DNA of 64,000 bases from assembly GCA_007115705.1 (NCBI GenBank), contig QXEO01000727.1:445497-509496 (forward strand), written 5' to 3'. Below, piece after piece: positions 36,491 to 49,151 of the stretch; position 1 is the first letter of the stretch, and the number at the start of each line of letters is the position of its first letter. The position numbers were made by a program, and so were the translations under genes. A model generated the notes under the pieces. The model was not told where the DNA came from. It worked only from the letters and a program-made list of their open reading frames with translations, and ran no database searches. Source of the DNA: Dactylis glomerata. Taxonomy: Eukaryota; Streptophyta; Magnoliopsida; Poales; Poaceae.

Positions 36491-37984
36491 TCACACCCAC
36501 GCGTGACGCGCGCAGAGGGTCGGACATAATAATGGCCAGGAATCTGTGTGTTCATTCCATGCCACCCGTATCGCTCGATCATAGTGCACGCACGGGCCGG
36601 GGGCACGAAAGGCCAAGGCTAGCTCACTCATGATGAGACGAAGCTCGCATGCATTGCATATTTGCATGGCCGCATCAAAGTGACACACATACAAACATAC
36701 ACCGATCGCAGAACATAGCTAGGCCGTGCGTGCGTGCCATCACAGGACAGCATTGCGTGGACCAGCCTATGAAGGATCAACAGGAGAGCTCAGATCTGTG
36801 CTGTACTGGAGTAGTACGAACATAAGACAGGGCCTATTCATAGACACACTCTCCACCGATCCATCCATCCATCTCTATTTACTCTGCAAGCATGCAGCTA
36901 CAGCCTAGAGCTAGCTCATGCGTGCTCGGATCTGTGCTGTAGCTAATTTGCCCGCGCGTGCGGCGCCCATATCCACCGGCCGGAGGAAGAAGAAGAAAGT
37001 GAAGGGGAAGATCGACGAGTCCAGGTACGAGCGGCAAAGAGTGGCAGCGAAAGCAGATTGTGGAAGCAGAGCTCACCGTTTAACGCAGCTCTATGATACG
37101 TACTCGCGGTCTCTCTGAACCGATATCGCACGCAGCCTAGCTTGGTGGCCTTCCACGACGACAACGTACGCCTGCAGCCTCCTCCTCGTCTTTGTTTTTG
37201 GCCGGAAGCGGCCGTGTCGGCCTTCCGAAAGGGAAACACATCCACCATGTGAAACATGGTACGATGACCATCAAAGTGAAGCGATCCACAGTTGGGTTAT
37301 AGTCGAAACCTTGGAGTAACCTATATAAATAATTGCAAATGTGCGCACGTGGTTATTTTACACTTTCATGTGCATAAATTACGCGGTGCAGGCAATACAT
37401 TACTTAGCTCGGACAACTGAGAGTTTGTGGGACTTGTACTCCCCAAGTTCCATATTAGATGTCGCTTAAATGAGTGAACATACACCCTTTTCATAATAGA
37501 ATTCTCATATCCTTCTAAACTAAGCCACCGACCAGGCGTGGGGCAGTGGTGGGGCCCACTTTAAAGGGGGCCACACATTTAGATAAGAAAGAATAGATAC
37601 AGAGGAGGATAATAGATCGATATGAAGATATGTCCAGATACATGTGAATCACTGACAACTAATATGAATCGGTGATGGCAATTGGACCCACGCTCGATCA
37701 TCATGTGAATCCAGAACTACGCGTATCTAGTCCACGAAACTTACCCCACCGCACATGTTCATTTTCTCCTCTCCTCTATGCTTGTATCATCTCTTCAACC
37801 ATGGCCATTACCTATTTCATCTAGGCATCTGAATATAGATTAGATTTGGGCGTTAAATCCACCTCATTCCTCCCGCGCGCAGAGATGTTTTCCTCTCCAG
37901 ATTTATAGTCTTCGTATCCATACAGCCCAGGGTCTCCATCACCATCCTACCTTGTAGCTCCCTATGTCAATGCCTGGTGCGGAT
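36491..37984. repeat. First copy of an old tandem duplication (left part)
   Basis: 36510-37310 aligns with 54790-55860: GGAATCTGTGTGTTCATTCC at 36539 and 54820, CAGATCTGTGC, a shared GCCCATAT ... AAGAAGAAAGTGA stretch, CGGTCTCTCT, and a GTCGAAAC motif at the end. Divergence is considerable. Neither copy has an intact long frame. A short conserved minus-strand peptide-like piece (RYRFRETAST) is seen in both. The unit continues to the right of the LTR retrotransposon at 53508-54010. 37436-37475 resembles one end of a Stowaway. Confidence 0.7.
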
Positions 37985-39419
37985 TGATACGGCTCAAACG
38001 TATCTATAATTTTTGATGCTTCATACTTGTTTTTATACCATTTGCCTTGTGTTTCGTTACACTTCGTGGCGTTTTTATGCGATTTTCGGAACTAACCTAT
38101 TGACAAGATGCCACAGTGCCAGTTCCCTGTTTTCTGCTATTTTTGTGTTTCAGAAAAGCTACAGAGGAAATATTCTCGGAATTGGACGAAACAAGTTCCA
38201 GAACTCCTATTTTTCCCGGACGAAGGACGAGGACCGAAAGAGAACCGGAGGGGGGCCAGGGGCCAGCCTCACACCAGGGTGGCGCGGCCCAGGCCCTGGC
38301 CGCACCCCCTATGTGGGAGGAGGCCCTGGCAGCCCCCTGACGATGCCCCTTCGCCTATATAAAGCCTCGGGACGGAAAACCCTAGGGGAGGGGGCAATTT
38401 TCCAGAAAGAGTTCCGCAGCTCCGCCGCCGTCGAAGACAAATTTCGGGGGATAGAAGTCTCTGTTCCGGCACCCTGCCGGGACGGGGAAGTGCCCCTGGA
38501 GCCATCTCCATCGGTCTCCATCGCCGTCTCCGTCGTCTCCATCGACCTCACCGCCATCTCCATCAACCTTGTTGTCTCCTATGATGAGGAGGGAGTAGTT
38601 CACCCCCAGGGCTGAGGGCTCTACCGGTAGCTATGTGGTTCACCTCCCTCTCCCATGATGTGATCTTTATGTGATCATGAGCTTTGTATCTAGTTGAATT
38701 GGTAGATGTTATTATTCAGATATTATGCTACTCCTATGCTTTATTATTGTACTCTCCAGAGATACCTCGTATCATGGTGTAAAGGTGACTAGTGTGTGCA
38801 TCATGTGTATCTTTTTGGTTAATGTCTCTATGAAATGTTGGTGTTTGTTGAAACCATCTAGTGCGTTCATGGTGATAGTGTGGGACAATCTAGTTTGGGT
38901 ACATACGGACTTTGAGGAGTGCTTCGTAGCCCTACGCATGATTAGTGTATGTTTTCTATTGGAGAATTGTTTTGAGTTGCATATGGATGATAGTATCTAT
39001 TGGTTCAATTATGTTATATTTGTTGGGAGTGTGTCCACTAGTGAAAGTATGATCCCTAGGCCTTGTTTCCAAGCATTGCACACCGTTTACTTCCTGTTTT
39101 GTTACATGTTTGCTCGCAGCGATATTTATTTTAGATTACATTTGCTACTTATAATCATCACTACCACTTGTATTTCACTATCTCTTCGCCGAACTAGTGC
39201 ACCTATACATCTGATAAGTGTATTGGGTGTGTTGGGGACACAAGAGACTTTCTGTATCGTAATTGCAGGGTTGCTTGAGAGGGATAGCTTTGACCTCTTC
39301 CTCCCTGAGTTCGATAAACCTTGGGTGATCCACTTAAGGGAAACTTGCTGCTGTTCTACAAACCTCTGCACTTGGAGGCCCAACACTGTCTACAAGAACA
39401 GACGCGTGCGTAGACATCA
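37985..39419 (+). repeat. 5' LTR of the outer element
   Basis: 1435 bp, from TGATACGGCTCAAACG to GTAGACATCA. Contains a TATA box (TATATAAAG at 38356-38364). Long open frames in its 3' half recur in the other LTR and are not genes. Confidence 0.93.
38356..38364 (+). promoter_or_regulatory. TATA box of the 5' LTR
   Basis: TATATAAAG followed by a GC-rich leader. Present at the matching place in the 3' LTR (52439-52447). Confidence 0.7.
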
Positions 39420-39429
39420 AGCTCTTTTC

Positions 39430-39447
39430 TGGCGCCGTTGCCGGGGA
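39430..39447 (+). other. Primer-binding site, tRNA-Asp type
   Basis: TGGCGCCGTTGCCGGGGA, 10 bp downstream of the 5' LTR, is complementary to the 3' end of plant tRNA-Asp including CCA. Confidence 0.88.
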
Positions 39448-40917
39448 GGTAAGGTAAAAGGTACTCACATCCTCCTGTGTGAGTGCTCGGAGTTATTTCC
39501 TTTAGATTCTGCAATTATATATTTTTGTTTCTTGTTTTAATTTTCACTAGTTAGGCTTAATGGAAAATAAAGAGTTCTTTAGTCTTTTTTTCTGAGTTTA
39601 GATTTGAAGAGAAAATTGAAAAACCTTTGGAGCTTATTTCGCATAGCAATGTTATTAGTACGAATGCTTTGAATCCCGTTATTGCTAATGCTATGGAAAA
39701 GTCTAAGCTTGGGGAAGCTGGTTTTGTTAAGCATGATATTTTTAGTCCCCCAGTTTTAGTGGAGAAAGTTTGCTCTGATGATATTTTATCTCCCATATGT
39801 GATATTTCTAATGATGCTTGTGCTCCTCATCCTTTTAAAATACCTACGAAGATTGTTGAATGTGTTAGGGATAACTGCTATTTAGGAGATGGAACTGTCC
39901 ATCCTGGTGATCATTTGCTCTTTATACATGAATTATGCGAGTTGTTCCAGTGTGCAGGTATTTCAATGAACCAAGTTAAGAAGAAGCTATTCTCTTTTTC
40001 ACTGAAAGGCAGAGCTGAGGAATGGTATCAGCTACTTAAAGATGGTCCATCTATTGCATGGGAGGAAATTGTGCCTCTCTTTTATTCCAAGTTTTGTCCT
40101 CCAAGTGAAATTCATAAAGATCGTAATCGGATATATAACTTTTGGCCTCATGAGGGAGAAAGCATTGCCCAAGCGTGGGGAAGATTGAAGTTACTAATAC
40201 ACAAATGTCCTATTCATGATCTTCCCCGTAATATTGTTATTAATAATTTTTATGCAAGGCTTTCAGGATATTACGAGGACTATCTAGATGCATGCTTTGA
40301 TGGGTCTTTCACAAGCAAGAATGTTGACACCAAGTGGGATCTGCTTGAAACAATTCAAAACAATATTGAAGGTTGGGATAGCAACAAAGGTAAAAGATCA
40401 GGTATGAATTACGAGTTTGATTGCATTAAGTCTTTCGCTGAAACTGCTAATTTTCAAGAGCTTAGTGCTAAATATGGCCTTGATCCTCAAATTATGGTTG
40501 ATTGCTTTAAAGCCTTTGCTTCCCATATGAATGTTCCTAAAGGAAATGGGGACGTGTATCATGAACCTTTTAAGGACACTTGCATAGAAAGTGATATTGT
40601 TATTGATGATTGCAATAAACATGCTCAAACTTCTAAAAGTCCTATTTCTTATAAGCATGTTAATTTTTGTGGAATACATAGACCTTGTGAACAGAGTTAC
40701 AACAAGGAAGATTATTGCATCACCCACGCAAATGAAGAAACCAGTATGTGGCACAAGGATCTAGATGTGCTTGGTGAAAGGGTTTGTGAGCTTTATCCTT
40801 TTCTTTGTGAACTTTGCGGTAAAAAGGGTCACTTTAATTTTCAATGCCCAATTAATCGAACGAGTAGCATAGATTTGTATTGTGATGATAAGATTACTTT
40901 CAATCAGTATGATGAGC

Positions 40918-42587
40918 TGCTGGCGCGTGGGTGATGGCACCAGAAGATTCCTTGTGCGTGGTGAATGACCAGCCCGTTGAGAACCCCAAGAGGAAGGTGT
41001 GATGAGTATAGCAGCTAGTTTTCCCTTAGTTAAGAAACCAAGGTATGTCGATCTTGGAGAGGAGAGACAAACGACTGAAGGTGATGCTTGCAAGCTTCAC
41101 GACAGCTTCGAACAATTTATATATGGCGCCTCGTCCAAGCTTTGCTTTGCTAGCAGCAACGTGGAAGCTGCACACAACACAACCAAGTACTTTGTTCCCA
41201 ACTTGCGATGAGGTTGTCAATTTCACCGGTTTGCTTGAAACAAAGGTTATGAGCGTATCGAGTGGAAAACAGTAGAAGTATGCGAGTAAAGTAAACAGTG
41301 CAAGTAAAGTAAACAGGTGATAGCAATATGATGGAAATAGGACCGGGGTCCACAGTTCACTAGTGGTGTCTCTCCATAAGATAAATAACACATGCTGGGT
41401 AAACAAATTATAGTTGGGCAATTGATAGAATAAAGATAAACGTGATATGTCAAGAAGATCACTATGAGATTTACTCTCGGCATTACAACAAAATACATAG
41501 ACCGCCATCCAACTGCATCTATGACTAATAATCCACTTGTGGCGAATCAATCCGAGAACTCCACAAGTATTAAGTTGCGAACAACAGATAATTGCATTAA
41601 GCAAAGTGTGTAATGTAAACAAAGCATATGCCCTTGAGCATATGAATGTTGTTTTCTCCCTAGTAGCAACAGCACATCTACAACCTTAGAGGTTTCTGTC
41701 ACTCCCCCAGGTTAAATAGAGGCATGAACCCACTATCGAGCATAAATACCCCCTCTTGGAGTCACTAGCAACTACTCGGCCAAGATAGCTACTAACAACG
41801 GAGAGCATGCAAGATCATAAACAACATAGAGATAACATAAGATATATTTCAGTATAGCAACTCAATCATAACACCAATATTCATCGGATCCCAACAAACC
41901 AAATATGTAGAATTACATAACGGTGATCTCAATCATGTAGGGCAGCTCATGAGATCTAAACATGAAGCACATGGTGGAGAAGACAACCATCTAGCTACTA
42001 CTATGGACCCATAGTCCAAGGTAGACTACTCACTCATCGCTTTGGAGGCAAGCATGGCGATGAAGAGGACCTCCGGTGGCGATTCCCCTCTCCGGCAGGG
42101 TGCCAGGAAGAGCTTCTGGACCCTCCCGATCTTCGGGTCGACGGTGGCGGCGGATCGCGATGTGTTCTGGAAAATTGATCGGGTACTTAGGTTTTTTCCA
42201 TCGGGGGGTCTTTATAGGTGAAGGGGCATCGTCAGAGGTGGCCCGAGGGGCTCTCACACATAGCGGGCGCGGCCAGGCCCCTGGCCGCGCCACCCTGGTG
42301 TGTGGGGCCCTCGTGGCCCCCCTCCAACTTCTCTTCGGATCTTTGGAAGCTTCCGGGGAAAATAAGACTTCAGGAACTTGTTTCGTCCAATTCCGAGAAT
42401 ATTTCCTGTGTATCACTTCTGAAACACAAAAACAGCAGAAAACAGGGAACTGGCACTGTGGCGACTTGTCAATAGGTTAGTTCCGGAAAATGCATAAAAG
42501 TGCCACGAAGTGTAACAAAACAGTAGGAAAATGGTGTAAAAACAAGCATGGAGCATCAAAAATTATAGATACGTTTGAGACGTATCA
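40918..42587 (-). repeat. 3' LTR of the inner element
   Basis: 1670 bp. A TATA-like CACCTATAAA lies on the minus strand at 42211-42220. It is preceded on the minus strand (at 42588-42610) by a polypurine tract AAGCTTGGGGATGC identical to that of the outer element. Confidence 0.93.
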
Positions 42588-45511
42588 AGCATCCCCAAGC
42601 TTAACTCCTGCTCGTCCTCGAGTAGGTAAGTGATAACAAAAGAATAATTTTTGAGGTGACATGCACCTACACAATCTTGATCACATATGTAAGCAATTGT
42701 GAGTTGGGATCATAAGAACTTAAAACATGGGCATGAAAGATATAATCTTGATAATAGAAAGTTAGCAACCATGTTGTAAACATGCAAATGAACACAAACA
42801 AAAGATCATGAAAATGAAACAATGAAAGTCAAACATGTGTTCAAATCATAAGGAAAAACATACAAATGGTTTTCAGCTTGTCCTTCATAGAGAGCAAAAC
42901 ATAAATGCATAGGACACCTTCAAGTTTAAGAGGGCGACTAGATACAAATAATTTGAGAACAAGTGAAACCAACAATATGAATCAATCAATGAAAACTTTG
43001 GGACAATGCACATCATACTAAGAATGACAACTATGCTCTCTTATGGTGCATAAAGATAGAAGGTGGTGACTCAACATAAAAGTAAAAGAAAGGCCCTTCG
43101 CAGAGGGAAGCAGTGATTGCAAGTTTTATAACCTTCAAAAATTATGTTACTTACCGGCTTTGAGCTCTCATTGCCCCCATCATAAGCATCTTGAATGGTT
43201 AAAGTTAATGCGAGAACAATTATGATGCATATGCTTGACAAATCATAAGTTGAAAACCTCGTGTCCCGTGAATATGAGTACCCAAACCTCATGCTACTTT
43301 ACTTAGAGTCCCAAGCAAGGCTCTTGTCATTGTAAATATATGCATATCATTGAGAACCGCCAATAGGGTACCTCCGTGCCCGATGACATGGAAGAAGCCC
43401 ACATCAAAATGACAGGACAAGCAGACAATGAACACCTCGACATCTCTTTTATTTGCTATTTGTTTAGCTTTTTATTGTGAGGTGCGTCGTCGAATGTTCA
43501 CCATGGGTATGCTGCAAATTTCCACCATGAATTATGCATGGCTTAGATTAGCGGCCCGGCGTTTCCCTAACACATATACAAACTCCATGATCCCCACAAG
43601 ATTCCCAATTCATTTCACACCGCGGGCATCCATAAACAAAAGATCACGATATCAACTCAAATAAGAAGTGCAATGTTGAAAGCTTGCCCATGACTGCATG
43701 GCTAGGCTAGTCTCCAACTTACAACTTGCAAGCATAACAACTCAACATAAGAGACCACAATGTCAAATTTTTAAGAATAAGAAAAAGTAAAGTGTGCCTT
43801 CCGGTTCGTGAGAGCTTTACTGACCGAATTTCGCATAACATTGGTAAGAGTTTAATTTGAAGAGAAAATAAAAGCAAGTCAAATTTACTTGGAATAGCAA
43901 ATTGCTAGTAGGTATGTATAGTGGACACTTTGGAAAACTTTGGCTTTTAGGAGTTGGATGCACGAGTAGAGCTTATACTCAGTACAAGGCGAGGGCTAGC
44001 AAAAGACTGGGAGCGACCAACTAAGAGAGCAATAATGGCCATAATCATGCAAAGCGACAAAGCGATATTAAAAGAAGCATAAGATGGCATCAAAAGTCAA
44101 AAACTAAATGATCATAGAGGCTATTGGTGACTTTGTAAGAGTCTAACATGTGTGAGCATGCGCCAAGTCAACCCAAATAAAGCATCAAGGAGAAAACTAA
44201 AATAATGCTTCCAAACAATTAAAAACAACGCATGATTTTTTTCAAAGGCTCATTAAGCAATCTCAGTTATTTGAGACAAGTCATGCTACAGCAAAACCAC
44301 TAAGCATACAATCAAAAATACATCAAGCATGAAATGAAAAAGCCTAAGCCGCAGTCTACACAAGCTCCATCTTGTACCACTATTTTGCATAAAGCTTTTT
44401 CTCTTTTCCAACACCATTTGAAATTTTTTAAGACACCTCTTTTGATGAAAACCAATAAAGATCAGAGACAAAAATACACCTTGATGAAAAGATATGACAA
44501 GGTCTGAACGCAAATCAAGGCGAAAATGAAAACCAAAAGCAGTAGCAGAAAAAGAAGAACACCCGGTGAAATTGTAAGAATGAAAAACGGAGTGTTCTTG
44601 GCAAATGAAAACGAGTACATCTCCTCCAAAGGAAATTTGTTGGGGTCCAACCATTTATTGCAGCAAACAAAACTAAACTAACTAGGAAAACTAAAACAAC
44701 TGATGCTCCAAGAAAAACACATAGTGCATGAAGCAATAAAAATATAGTGTCTTGAAAGGTGACCTGATTTTTGCCGACGAAGAAGGGGTTCCTCGGGGGC
44801 ATCCCCAAGCTTTGACGCTTGTACTTCTTGGATATTTCTTGGGGTGATGCATGTGCATCCCCAAGCTTGAGCTTTTTTCCATTCTTCATCTCATCTCATC
44901 ATTCTCCAATCCCTACACTTGAAAACTTTCTTCATACAAAACTAAACATAATTCTATTAGCAACATTAGTGTAGCATAACATATAATCAACCTCTTTTTG
45001 CTTCAGGTTTCAACTCAAAACCACCACATATAAAGTATATACTACTGTAGCAACTTTCCCAAAAGTTCCGTGATCAAAAGAACTCAAAAGAAAGCGATTA
45101 AGCGGCAAACACAAATATTGGCAGAAATCTGTCAAAACAGAACAGCTGACAAAGGCCGAATTTTTGAGGGGTTTTCTGTTGCTCAAATCAAAAAGTGTTC
45201 AACTAACGAAAGTTTGGATATAACCTGGGGCATATGCACAAGAAATCGCAGGTCGAAAAGATATACAGAGAATTTATACGAATTTTTACGGTGCAGCACC
45301 GAAAACAGTTTCAGGACAGCAACATCCCCAAATCTTTACCTCACTCGAATTAGAGGCTTCTCTTGGCACAAAAATAAAATAAAAAGGATAAGGAGCGGTC
45401 ATTACAGTAGTAATAACTTCCAAAACTCAAATAAAAGAAAAAGTACTGAAAATAAAACATTGGGTTATCTCCCAAGAGTGCTTTTCTTTAACGCCTTTGA
45501 GCTAGGCGCAG
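42588..45511 (-). other. 3' non-coding module of the inner element
   Basis: It is homologous to 49152-52067 of the outer element in opposite orientation. Shared landmarks include CTGCGCCTAGCTCAAAGGCG at the start and the same polypurine tract at the end. No meaningful frames. Confidence 0.85.
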
Positions 45512-45522
45512 AAAATTGCGAA

Positions 45523-46107
45523 TCAAGTAATAATGAAAGGGGGATCAGGATCCACTATAGGAATAAAGAAATGAATACTATCCAATTGAGGTTTTGAGTA
45601 TCCCTTGTAGTCACGCTTTGGTACACTATTTTCATTAAAAAGATTTTCAGGACAAATCCAACTAAAATTAGTTACCAAGGCATTATGAATTCCTACAAGC
45701 TTACAAGGTATTGGCAATCTAGAATCTCCGTTGGGTGTACCAACAATTTCAACAGGCGAGCCAAGCTTATTAAACTTCTTAAAAACTTTCCTAGCCTCAA
45801 TTGCAACATCTCTAAATTCTATGCGCAAAGTTTCCAAGATAAAAGCTTTCTTTTCGGAATCCTCAATTTCGTGAAGCTTAAGGAACATGTATTGCATGAA
45901 AGGATTAAGACTAGCAAACCTAGCTTCTAACATGTGAACTAAATAAGCAGAAGCAACTTTATAACTAGGAGCTAGCTCAACCAAAGACTTTTCCTCAACT
46001 TCCATATGCATACTAATGTGATTAAAGAACTCCTCAATGTTACTTTTTCTAATAATTGAACCACTACCTACTGAGAGGTCCTCCAGAACGTACTTAGGGA
46101 TCAACAT
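45523..46107 (-). CDS. Uncharacterised ORF of the inner element, 194 aa
   Basis: The ATG at 46105-46107 lies about 160 bp downstream of the primer-binding site, where gag normally starts. The frame is open for 194 codons. The protein is mixed alpha/beta in composition, with a helical stretch (EDSEKKAFILETLRIEFRDVAIEARKVF, about residues 82-109, quoted in pieces: EDSEKKAFILETLRI and FRDVAIEARKVF). It has no zinc knuckle, no aspartic protease motif and no Gag core that I can see. It does not resemble the outer Gag. I do not recognise it. An intact frame in an element with near-identical LTRs may reflect youth more than selection. Confidence 0.5.
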   Translation of the reverse strand: MLIPKYVLEDLSVGSGSIIRKSNIEEFFNHISMHMEVEEKSLVELAPSYKVASAYLVHMLEARFASLNPFMQYMFLKLHEIEDSEKKAFILETLRIEFRDVAIEARKVFKKFNKLGSPVEIVGTPNGDSRLPIPCKLVGIHNALVTNFSWICPENLFNENSVPKRDYKGYSKPQLDSIHFFIPIVDPDPPFIIT

Positions 46108-46267
46108 AATGAACTAAAAGTAAAGAAATAACAACTACCAAGGATTCTAATTTTTTTGGGTTTTTGATATAAAATGATGCAGGTAAAATAAATAAAGTAA
46201 AGCAAAACAATAACAAAGTAAAGGATATGCGTGCGACAAACCCTCCTTGCAGAGGTCTTCTACTTCC

Positions 46268-46285
46268 TCCCCGGCAATGGCGCCA
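46268..46285 (-). other. Primer-binding site of the inner element
   Basis: The minus strand reads TGGCGCCATTGCCGGGGA, the tRNA-Asp type site with one change from the outer element's. It is separated from the LTR by a 10-bp spacer nearly identical to the outer one. Confidence 0.85.
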
Positions 46286-46295
46286 GAAAAAGAGC

Positions 46296-47965
46296 TGCTG
46301 GCGCATGGGTGATGGCACCAGAAGATTCCTTGTGCGTGGTGAATGACCAGCCCGTTGAGAACCCCAAGAGGAAGGTGTGATGAGTATAGCAGCTAGTTTT
46401 CCCTCAGTTAAGAAACCAAGGTATGTCGATCTTGGAGAGGAGAGACAAACGACTGAAGGTGATGCTTGCAAGCTTCGCGACAGCTTCAGACAATTTATAT
46501 ATGGCGCCTCGTCCAAGCTTTGCTTTCCTAGCAGCAACGTGGAACCTGCACACAACACAACCAAGTACTTTGTTTCCAACTTGCGATGAGGTTGTCAATC
46601 TCACCGGTTTGCTTGAAACAAAGGTTATGAGCGTATCGAGTGGAAAACAGTAGAAGTATGCGAGTAAAGTAAACAGTGCGAGTAAAGTAAACAGGTGATA
46701 GCAATATGATGGAAATAGGACCGGGGTCCACAGTTCACTAGTGGTGTCTCTCCATAAGATAAATAACACATGCTGGGTAAACAAATTACAGTTGGGCAAT
46801 TGATAGAATAAAGATAAATGTGATATGTCAAGAAGATCACTATGAGATTTACTCTGGGCATTACAACAAAATACATAGACCGCCATCCAAATGCATCTAT
46901 GACTAATAATCCACTTGTGGCAAATCAATCCGAGAACTCCACAAGTATTAAGTTGCGAACAATAGATAATTGCATTAAGCAAAGTGTATAATGTAAACAA
47001 AGCATATGCCCTTGAGCATACGAATGTTGTTTTCTCCCTAGTAGCAACAGCACATCTACAACCTTAGAGGTTTCTGTCACTCCCCCAGGTTAAATAGAGG
47101 CATGAACCCACTATCGAGCATAAATACCCCCTCTTGGAGTCACTAGCAACTACTCGGCCAAGATAGCTACTAACAACGGAGAGCATGCAAGATCATAAAC
47201 AACATAGAGATAACATAAGATATATTTCAGTATAGCAACTCAATCATAACACCAATATTCATCGGATCCCAACAAACCAAACATGTAGAATTACATAACG
47301 GTGATATCAATCATGTAGGACAGCTCATGAGATCTAAACATGAAGCACATGGTGGAGAAGACAACCAGCTAGCTACTGCTATGGACACATAGTCTAAGGT
47401 AGACTACTCAGTCATCGCTCCGGAGGCAAGCATGGCGATGAAGAAGACCTCTAGTGGCGATTCCCCTCTCCGGCAGGGTGCCGGGAAGAGCTTCTGGACC
47501 CTCCCGATCTCGGGTCGACGACGGCGGCGGATCGCGATGTGTTTCTGGAAAATTGATCGGGTACTTAGGTTTTTTCCGTCGGGGGGTCTTTATAGGCGAA
47601 GGGGCAATGTCAGAGGTGGAGCCAGGTGGCCTCACACCATGGCGGCGCGGCCAGGCCCTGGGCTGCGCCAGCCTGGTGTGTGGGGCCCCTGTGGCCCCCC
47701 TCCTACTCCTCTTCGGATCTCTGGAAGCTTCCGGGTAAAATAAGACTTCAGGAACTTGTTTCGTCCAATTCCGAGAATATTTCCTGTGTATCACTTCTGA
47801 AACACAAAAACAGCAGAAAACAGGGAACTGGCACTGTGGCGACTTGTTAATAGGTTAGTTCCAGAAAATGCATAAAAGTGCCACGAAGTGTAACGAAACA
47901 GTAGGCAAATGGTGTAAAAACAAGCATGGAGCATCAAAAATTATAGATACGTTTGAGACGTATCA
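46296..47965 (-). repeat. 5' LTR of the inner element
   Basis: 1670 bp. The first roughly 240 bp closely resemble the start of the outer LTR; the rest does not. Confidence 0.93.
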
Positions 47966-48556
47966 TGAGCTTACTTTGTTCTTGAATTGTGAAGAGATTT
48001 CTAGAAAGATTTCTTTGGTTGATATGAGAGATGTTGATATTAACATCACCCTTCGTGGTTGTCATCTCTATTGTGCCAAAGATTGCCTTGCAAATACTTA
48101 CTTACAAGATCTTATAAAACATGATGTTTTACCAAGCTATGACAGGACTAATAGATGTTTTGATCTTATTAATAGAGAGGAGGAATCCTCCAAAGTTTCT
48201 TCTGTTATTTCTGTCAGCAAATCAGATTATGTGGAGAAGATGCCTTTTCCCTCTAAAGAATATGTGGAGAAGATGCCCTTCAAGTCTCTCCCTTCTAAAG
48301 GAGAGAGTAAGAAGAGTATGAAGAAGAAGAAGAAGAGGAGTAAAAGGCGGGAGGACACGGTATTTTCCCCTAAGCATTATGATCCTGCTATAGATTATGA
48401 TAATTCTGATTGGGATGATGTTCCCATGCATGTTACCTATGTTAGTGATCATGATTGGGAAAAGTACTCTACTTTTGATATTGAAAATATTTTTGGTACC
48501 CATTCTAAGGTTAATAATTGTTGTACCATTTGACTATCCATGTTCCTTCTTATGAT

Positions 48557-49135
48557 GATATGTTTGATGAATATGCTTTGCGAAATAGCTGTTCTCTAGC
48601 TTGTGATGATACTAAATCTCTAGTTTATGATGGTTATGATGATGGGTATAATATTTTCAGTTCACCTACTTTTGAGGAGAAAATTAGTTATGATTACAAT
48701 ATGCCTCCTGTTTTTGATGATTATGGTGATAAGAATAATTATTCTGTTGAATCTGCTCCTACTACGATTGTTCATGTGGGGAGTATTAATTCTTTTATGT
48801 CTGTGGCTCATGATAGGGATGCTTTATGTGATAATTATATTGTTAGTTCTATTCATGATGCTACTGAAAGTTATTATGAGAGAGGGAAACATAGTTTGAT
48901 GGATCTCAACAATATTGAGTTTTCCCTCTTTATGTTGCAATTCTTGAAGTTGTACTTGTTTTGCCTTCCTATGCTTTTTGCTTTGCGCTTTCATGACTTG
49001 TCTCTTTACAAGACAATTTTTCATAGGAAGTGGTTTAGATTTAAATGTCTTTTTCATTTGCTTTTTGATGCTCTCTTTTGCTTTAAGTTCCTATATGACG
49101 CCTTTGCCTCAAGCTCTTATATGGCGCCCACATGA
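48557..49135 (+). pseudogene. Second frame of the outer element, probable C-terminal continuation of Gag
   Basis: This frame opens just upstream of the Gag stop, overlapping it in another phase. It has no ATG at its opening; the first internal ATG is near 48557. It is acidic and Tyr/Asp-rich at first (PSYDDMFDEYA), then very hydrophobic and Phe/Leu-rich over its last 70 residues. The composition continues that of the Gag tail, so it may have been one protein before a frameshift. No domain recognised. Confidence 0.45.
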
Positions 49136-49151
49136 GCATCTTTGCAAATTA

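Larger units (their letters stand above)
40918..47965 (-). mobile_element. Full-length non-autonomous LTR retrotransposon nested in the outer Gag ORF
   Basis: The LTRs are 40918-42587 and 46296-47965, both 1670 bp. Read on the minus strand they start TGATACGTCTCAAACG and end GCGCCAGCA. The target duplication TGAGC is perfect (40913-40917 and 47966-47970). The right copy is the 5' LTR. A primer-binding site follows it, then one ORF and a long non-coding 3' part ending in a polypurine tract. No gag or pol domain is present. LTR sequences are very alike, with scattered substitutions. Confidence 0.95.
39560..48533 (+). pseudogene. gag: Gag-like ORF of the outer element, split by an insertion and frameshifted
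   Basis: Segments 39560-40917 and 47971-48533, separated by the inner element. The ATG at 39560 is followed by a T7 run (39585-39591) that shifts the frame; removal of one T would join it to the long frame. That frame, open from 39561, has no ATG near its start, so no intact protein is made. The central part fits the retrotransposon Gag core (residues near GRAEEWYQLLKDG and FYSKFCPP). A zinc knuckle CELCGKKGHFNFQC (CX2CX4HX4C) lies near 40803-40850. After the insertion point the same frame resumes exactly and ends in a Lys/Arg-rich then acidic tail. The product would form the particle that packages element RNA. No pol follows. Confidence 0.85.

Noticed and set aside
38725..39540. 271-codon open frame, with a near twin at 52874-53566
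   Set aside because: It lies in the LTRs and recurs at the same place in both, with no domain. It is LTR sequence that happens to be open.
39627..39629. Possible Gag start at 39627
   Set aside because: The codon is TTG. The only sensible ATG is 39560, which is out of frame because of the T7 run.
40999..41622. Long frames in the inner LTR (198 codons minus), repeated at 46404-47000
   Set aside because: Duplicated exactly with the LTR and no domain. LTR shadow.
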